DNA of 64,000 bases from Seriola aureovittata (lineage: Eukaryota; Chordata; Actinopteri; Carangiformes; Carangidae). Of this stretch, positions 61,417 through 64,000 are shown piece by piece; position 1 is the first letter of the stretch, and every line of letters begins with the position of its first letter. Under the pieces are notes generated by a model. The model was not told the DNA's origin. It was given only the letters and a program-made list of their open reading frames with translations, and ran no database searches. The stretch spans positions 16,210,318 to 16,274,317 of the forward strand of contig NC_079372.1 in assembly GCF_021018895.1 (NCBI RefSeq). The letters are read 5' to 3'. A program made the position numbers and the translations under genes.

Positions 61417-61919
61417 CCGTGTCTCAATTCATGTACTTCCATGCTTACACTTGCTATTTTGAGTGCATGAATGCATTCACAGTGACAAGTGCGGCAACAG
61501 GCAGTGCACTATAAATACCTGGATGTTTCACTCAAAATGGTCAAAAAAGTTGAGTGTAAACACTTCTGTAGACTGTAGACACTTCTCACCTATAGCAGTT
61601 GCCATATCTTGGCTACGTGGTGGAAGGGGAGGGACCGCCAACGTGTTTTCAAACTCCTGCGGTGCCAATGGCGGCATAACTTCCATGTATCATGACACAA
61701 AAGGCGCGCACAGGAAAGTAAAATGTTCATTTTCAAGTCAAGGGAGCAAAGCGGTCGGCAGGCAGGCGTTGCGGTTGTCATTTCCAGAGAGTGCACAACG
61801 GCAGTGTTTCATTTGGCACGACACTACCCTGTCGGACTTAAGGCGTTACACCAGTGAGTACACTGTGTACACAGCGTACTACATGTGGGTGTACTGACTG
61901 AAGTATCCAATTTGAGAAA
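61417..61919. mobile_element. MITE-like element with imperfect terminal inverted repeats
   Basis: The left end GCCGTGTCTCAATTCATGTA with CTTCC is mirrored, imperfectly, by the right end, whose reverse complement reads CTCAAATTGGATACTTCAGT. The interior has no transposase. The ends and internal segments (GTGCACTATAAAT, GTTGCCATATCTTGGC) resemble a non-autonomous DNA transposon common in teleosts. The 144-residue open frame within it (61,463-61,897) has no domain pattern. Confidence 0.5.
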
Positions 61920-61982
61920 AAGCAACAGTCTCTAATTAGGGTCAAGCCCCAAAAACACTGGATCGGACAATTCCCACAATTA

Positions 61983-62045
61983 GGGCTGCAATAATGATTA
62001 TTTCCATGATCAATTACTCAATGATTCTTCTGAACTGAACTTCAT
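61983..62045. repeat. Fragment of a dispersed fish repeat
   Basis: TAGGGCTGCAATAATGATTA followed by CATGATCAATTACTCAATGA and TTCT resembles the opening of a very common teleost repeat (GGGCTGCAACTAACGATTA type). Only the first 60 or so bases are recognisable. Confidence 0.45.
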
Positions 62046-62537
62046 GTGTAAAAATCATTAAAAATGTATCACTGTAAAACTTTCAAGAGGAATGTTATAT
62101 AATTTTCATTGTGTTGAAAGTACACAACTTGTGTTTTTTTATGTATCAAGTTAAACAAATGCTGCTTTCCTTCAGAATGCATCAGCAAAATCAACAGGAC
62201 ATTTACAGTACAATACAATACAACTGATAACCGCATATTGACCTTTTCCTCTGAGTTGATTTGGACTGTGAGACCCTTACGTGTAACTCTACAGACAGTC
62301 TGCAGCGATATAAAGATAGTATTGTAACAGTGATCCCAACAACAGGGATCTATAACACACAGACATGTTTGAAGCTCTCTGGTTAATAGGTCAGTGGGTC
62401 CAGTGTGGAGGGGGGCAGGGTAAATAATGGTTAACCAGAAGCATGTTAGTGACCTCTATACAGCCCAAGGCGCTGACAACAGGCAAACGGCAGTCTCTCA
62501 AACGTGCAGCGAGGAAGCATGGCCCTCTGGGAACGAG
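62046..62537. other. Gene-free flanking DNA
   Basis: Nothing recognisable. Confidence 0.45.

Positions 62538-62566
<29 letters not shown>
62538..62566. repeat. Poly(A) tract
   Basis: An uninterrupted run of about 29 A. I see no recognisable retroposed body or target duplication beside it. Confidence 0.85.
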
Positions 62567-62570
<4 letters not shown>

Positions 62571-63720
62571 GAATGATGAAGCGAAGGTTGGCATCCAGAC
62601 TGCTGTCGTTTGTCTTGGAGGGATGGGGCAGATGGTTGACAAGGGAGAGCCTCCAAAAATACACGAGCAAACACACCCACATGCAAAATGCTCCTCCCAG
62701 CTCACACAGCGTGGGTGTGTAGGGATTCATGAAGACAAACTGATGAGCGCACACTTTGTGACCTATCAGAGACACATACAAACTCATCAAACCAGATATT
62801 GTGTTTGTGTAGTCACTGTTGATTCAGTCTAAACTGTCTGGTTCCCAGCCTCCAACCCATTTATGATAAATGACTCAATCTGTGTGTGAGCTGCATATAC
62901 AGGAAATAGCAGCAAACAGGTACAAATTCACCCGGCAGAAAGACAACAAAACATCCAGAAGTCAGCCATTAAAAAACAGAGTCACATGATGCATCTACAA
63001 TTTACACAAAGCATGTGGAGGGCAGCTGTCAGCTGCATTAAAAACAAAACGATAAAGGGGTTTGCAGGACCCTAACATCATGCAAGGACCTCCTCTCCAC
63101 ATTACCTCTCATGGAGCAAATCGCTGTCAATTTGTCTTTGTCGCGCAACTTCACACGAGGTGTTTGCATGTGAGGAATCTGCATGTGAGTCCTCAGCTGC
63201 TGACCTCCACAGTCCAGCAGAACCAGAGACACAGCTTGCCAGGACAAGGAGTCACACTGTCCTCATTGCTCAGGGGGGAGAGTCACCCAAACTGGGATCA
63301 CCAAGGGCCAATGACTGGAGGGGAACTCCAGCCACATGACTAGTACTGCCTAGGATATTTGGGCCAGAGAGGGCTTAACCGGACTGTGGAACTAGCACGA
63401 ATGAAAAGGCCACTCTTTAAAAGTGAGGCATCACAATATAAGTTTATAATACTGATAGCAGGATAAAACACCGGAGTCAAATCATCCATGAAAGCTGATA
63501 CCTAATCATGCCACTATAGTTTAGTCTATGTTGGTGTTCATTGGGTATGGAGTATGGACAATGGGTGGTTCATACTTGTACTTGTTTGTACTATTTCAGT
63601 AATTCAATTTCATACTTCCACATTACAGAGAGAAATACTGTACTGTTTACTCCACTAGATGTATTGGACAGCTGTAGTAACTAGTTATTTTAAAGATTGA
63701 GATTTCACACCTAAAATATA
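62567..63720. other. Gene-free flanking DNA
   Basis: No gene, RNA or recognisable repeat was found. Confidence 0.45.
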
Positions 63721-64000
63721 CAGTGGAGTCCAAAAGTCTGAGACCACTTTTCTATTTCCTTGAATGGGTAGAACATCTTCATAATACAAGTCCCAGAGTT
63801 TCATTCAGTCATTCAGGGGAAGGAAATGCACTTCGCTCAGCTAGTCTGTATCGCTGTACCTATATTTGTACATGTTATGATGTGCAATGGATGCTAGCTC
63901 TTGCTAGCTTGTCTTCCGAATTTCATCTAGTACATGCACTGGCGGCTGGGTGATGAAACAATCACGATAATTATTACAAATAAATTCCCACATGTATCTG
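63721..64000. mobile_element. Possible DNA-transposon end at the window edge
   Basis: CAGTGGAGTCCAAAAGTCTG followed by AGACCACTTTTCTATTT resembles the terminal inverted repeat of a Tc1-like fish element (CAGTGG...CAAAAGTCTGAGACCAC). The body that follows is not recognisable and the window ends before a right terminus, so the extent is unknown. Confidence 0.35.

Noticed and set aside
61463..61897. 144-codon open frame
   Set aside because: Lies inside a MITE-like element and has no transposase or other motif.

Overview
The window is vertebrate, almost certainly teleost and probably percomorph. The evidence is one recognisable vertebrate gene (a FAM110 family member with an intronless coding exon), dense (CA)n and (CTAT)n microsatellites, a decayed Tc1-like transposon of a type common in fish, a fish tRNA-derived SINE, a Ty3/gypsy remnant, and several short interspersed repeats that I recognise from percomorph genomes. 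Nothing is bacterial: there are no operons, CRISPR arrays or RNA operons.

Layout. 1-17,770 is gene-free flanking DNA with microsatellites, two fragments of one interspersed repeat family (about 4.8 and 13.3 kb), a Tc1-like relic read on the minus strand (7.7-9.0 kb) and other repeat fragments. 17,770-41,400 is the dominant feature: about 23.6 kb of AT-rich, strand-asymmetric tandem repeat built on a core like CTATACTATGACG plus T-tracts. Its edges are divergent short monomers. Its centre (24.1-40.7 kb) is homogenised into a higher-order repeat of about 350 bp, with larger block duplications and four apparently identical copies of a non-satellite 413-bp module. Three mobile elements sit inside it: a 545-bp retroposon-like insertion with a 17-bp target duplication, a 5'-truncated Ty3/gypsy RT-RNase H remnant with its 3' LTR, and a tRNA-derived SINE with a target duplication. 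41.4-45.3 kb is intergenic with a 490-bp MITE.

45.3-49.4 kb is the gene, on the minus strand: a TATA/CCAAT/GC-box promoter near 49.34-49.47 kb, a 5' untranslated region with a splice acceptor at 48,354, a single coding exon for a 471-residue FAM110 protein (best match FAM110A) and a long 3' UTR. FAM110 proteins are centrosome/spindle-pole associated. No other gene could be supported. 49.5-64 kb is upstream or intergenic DNA with many (CA)n tracts and three or four small DNA-transposon derivatives.

No multigene system is present. The most unusual object is the nested satellite array with its captured 413-bp module. Next is the gypsy remnant, whose RNase H domain lies almost directly against the polypurine tract with no integrase between. 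Family recognition comes from memory of motif patterns, not from any database search.
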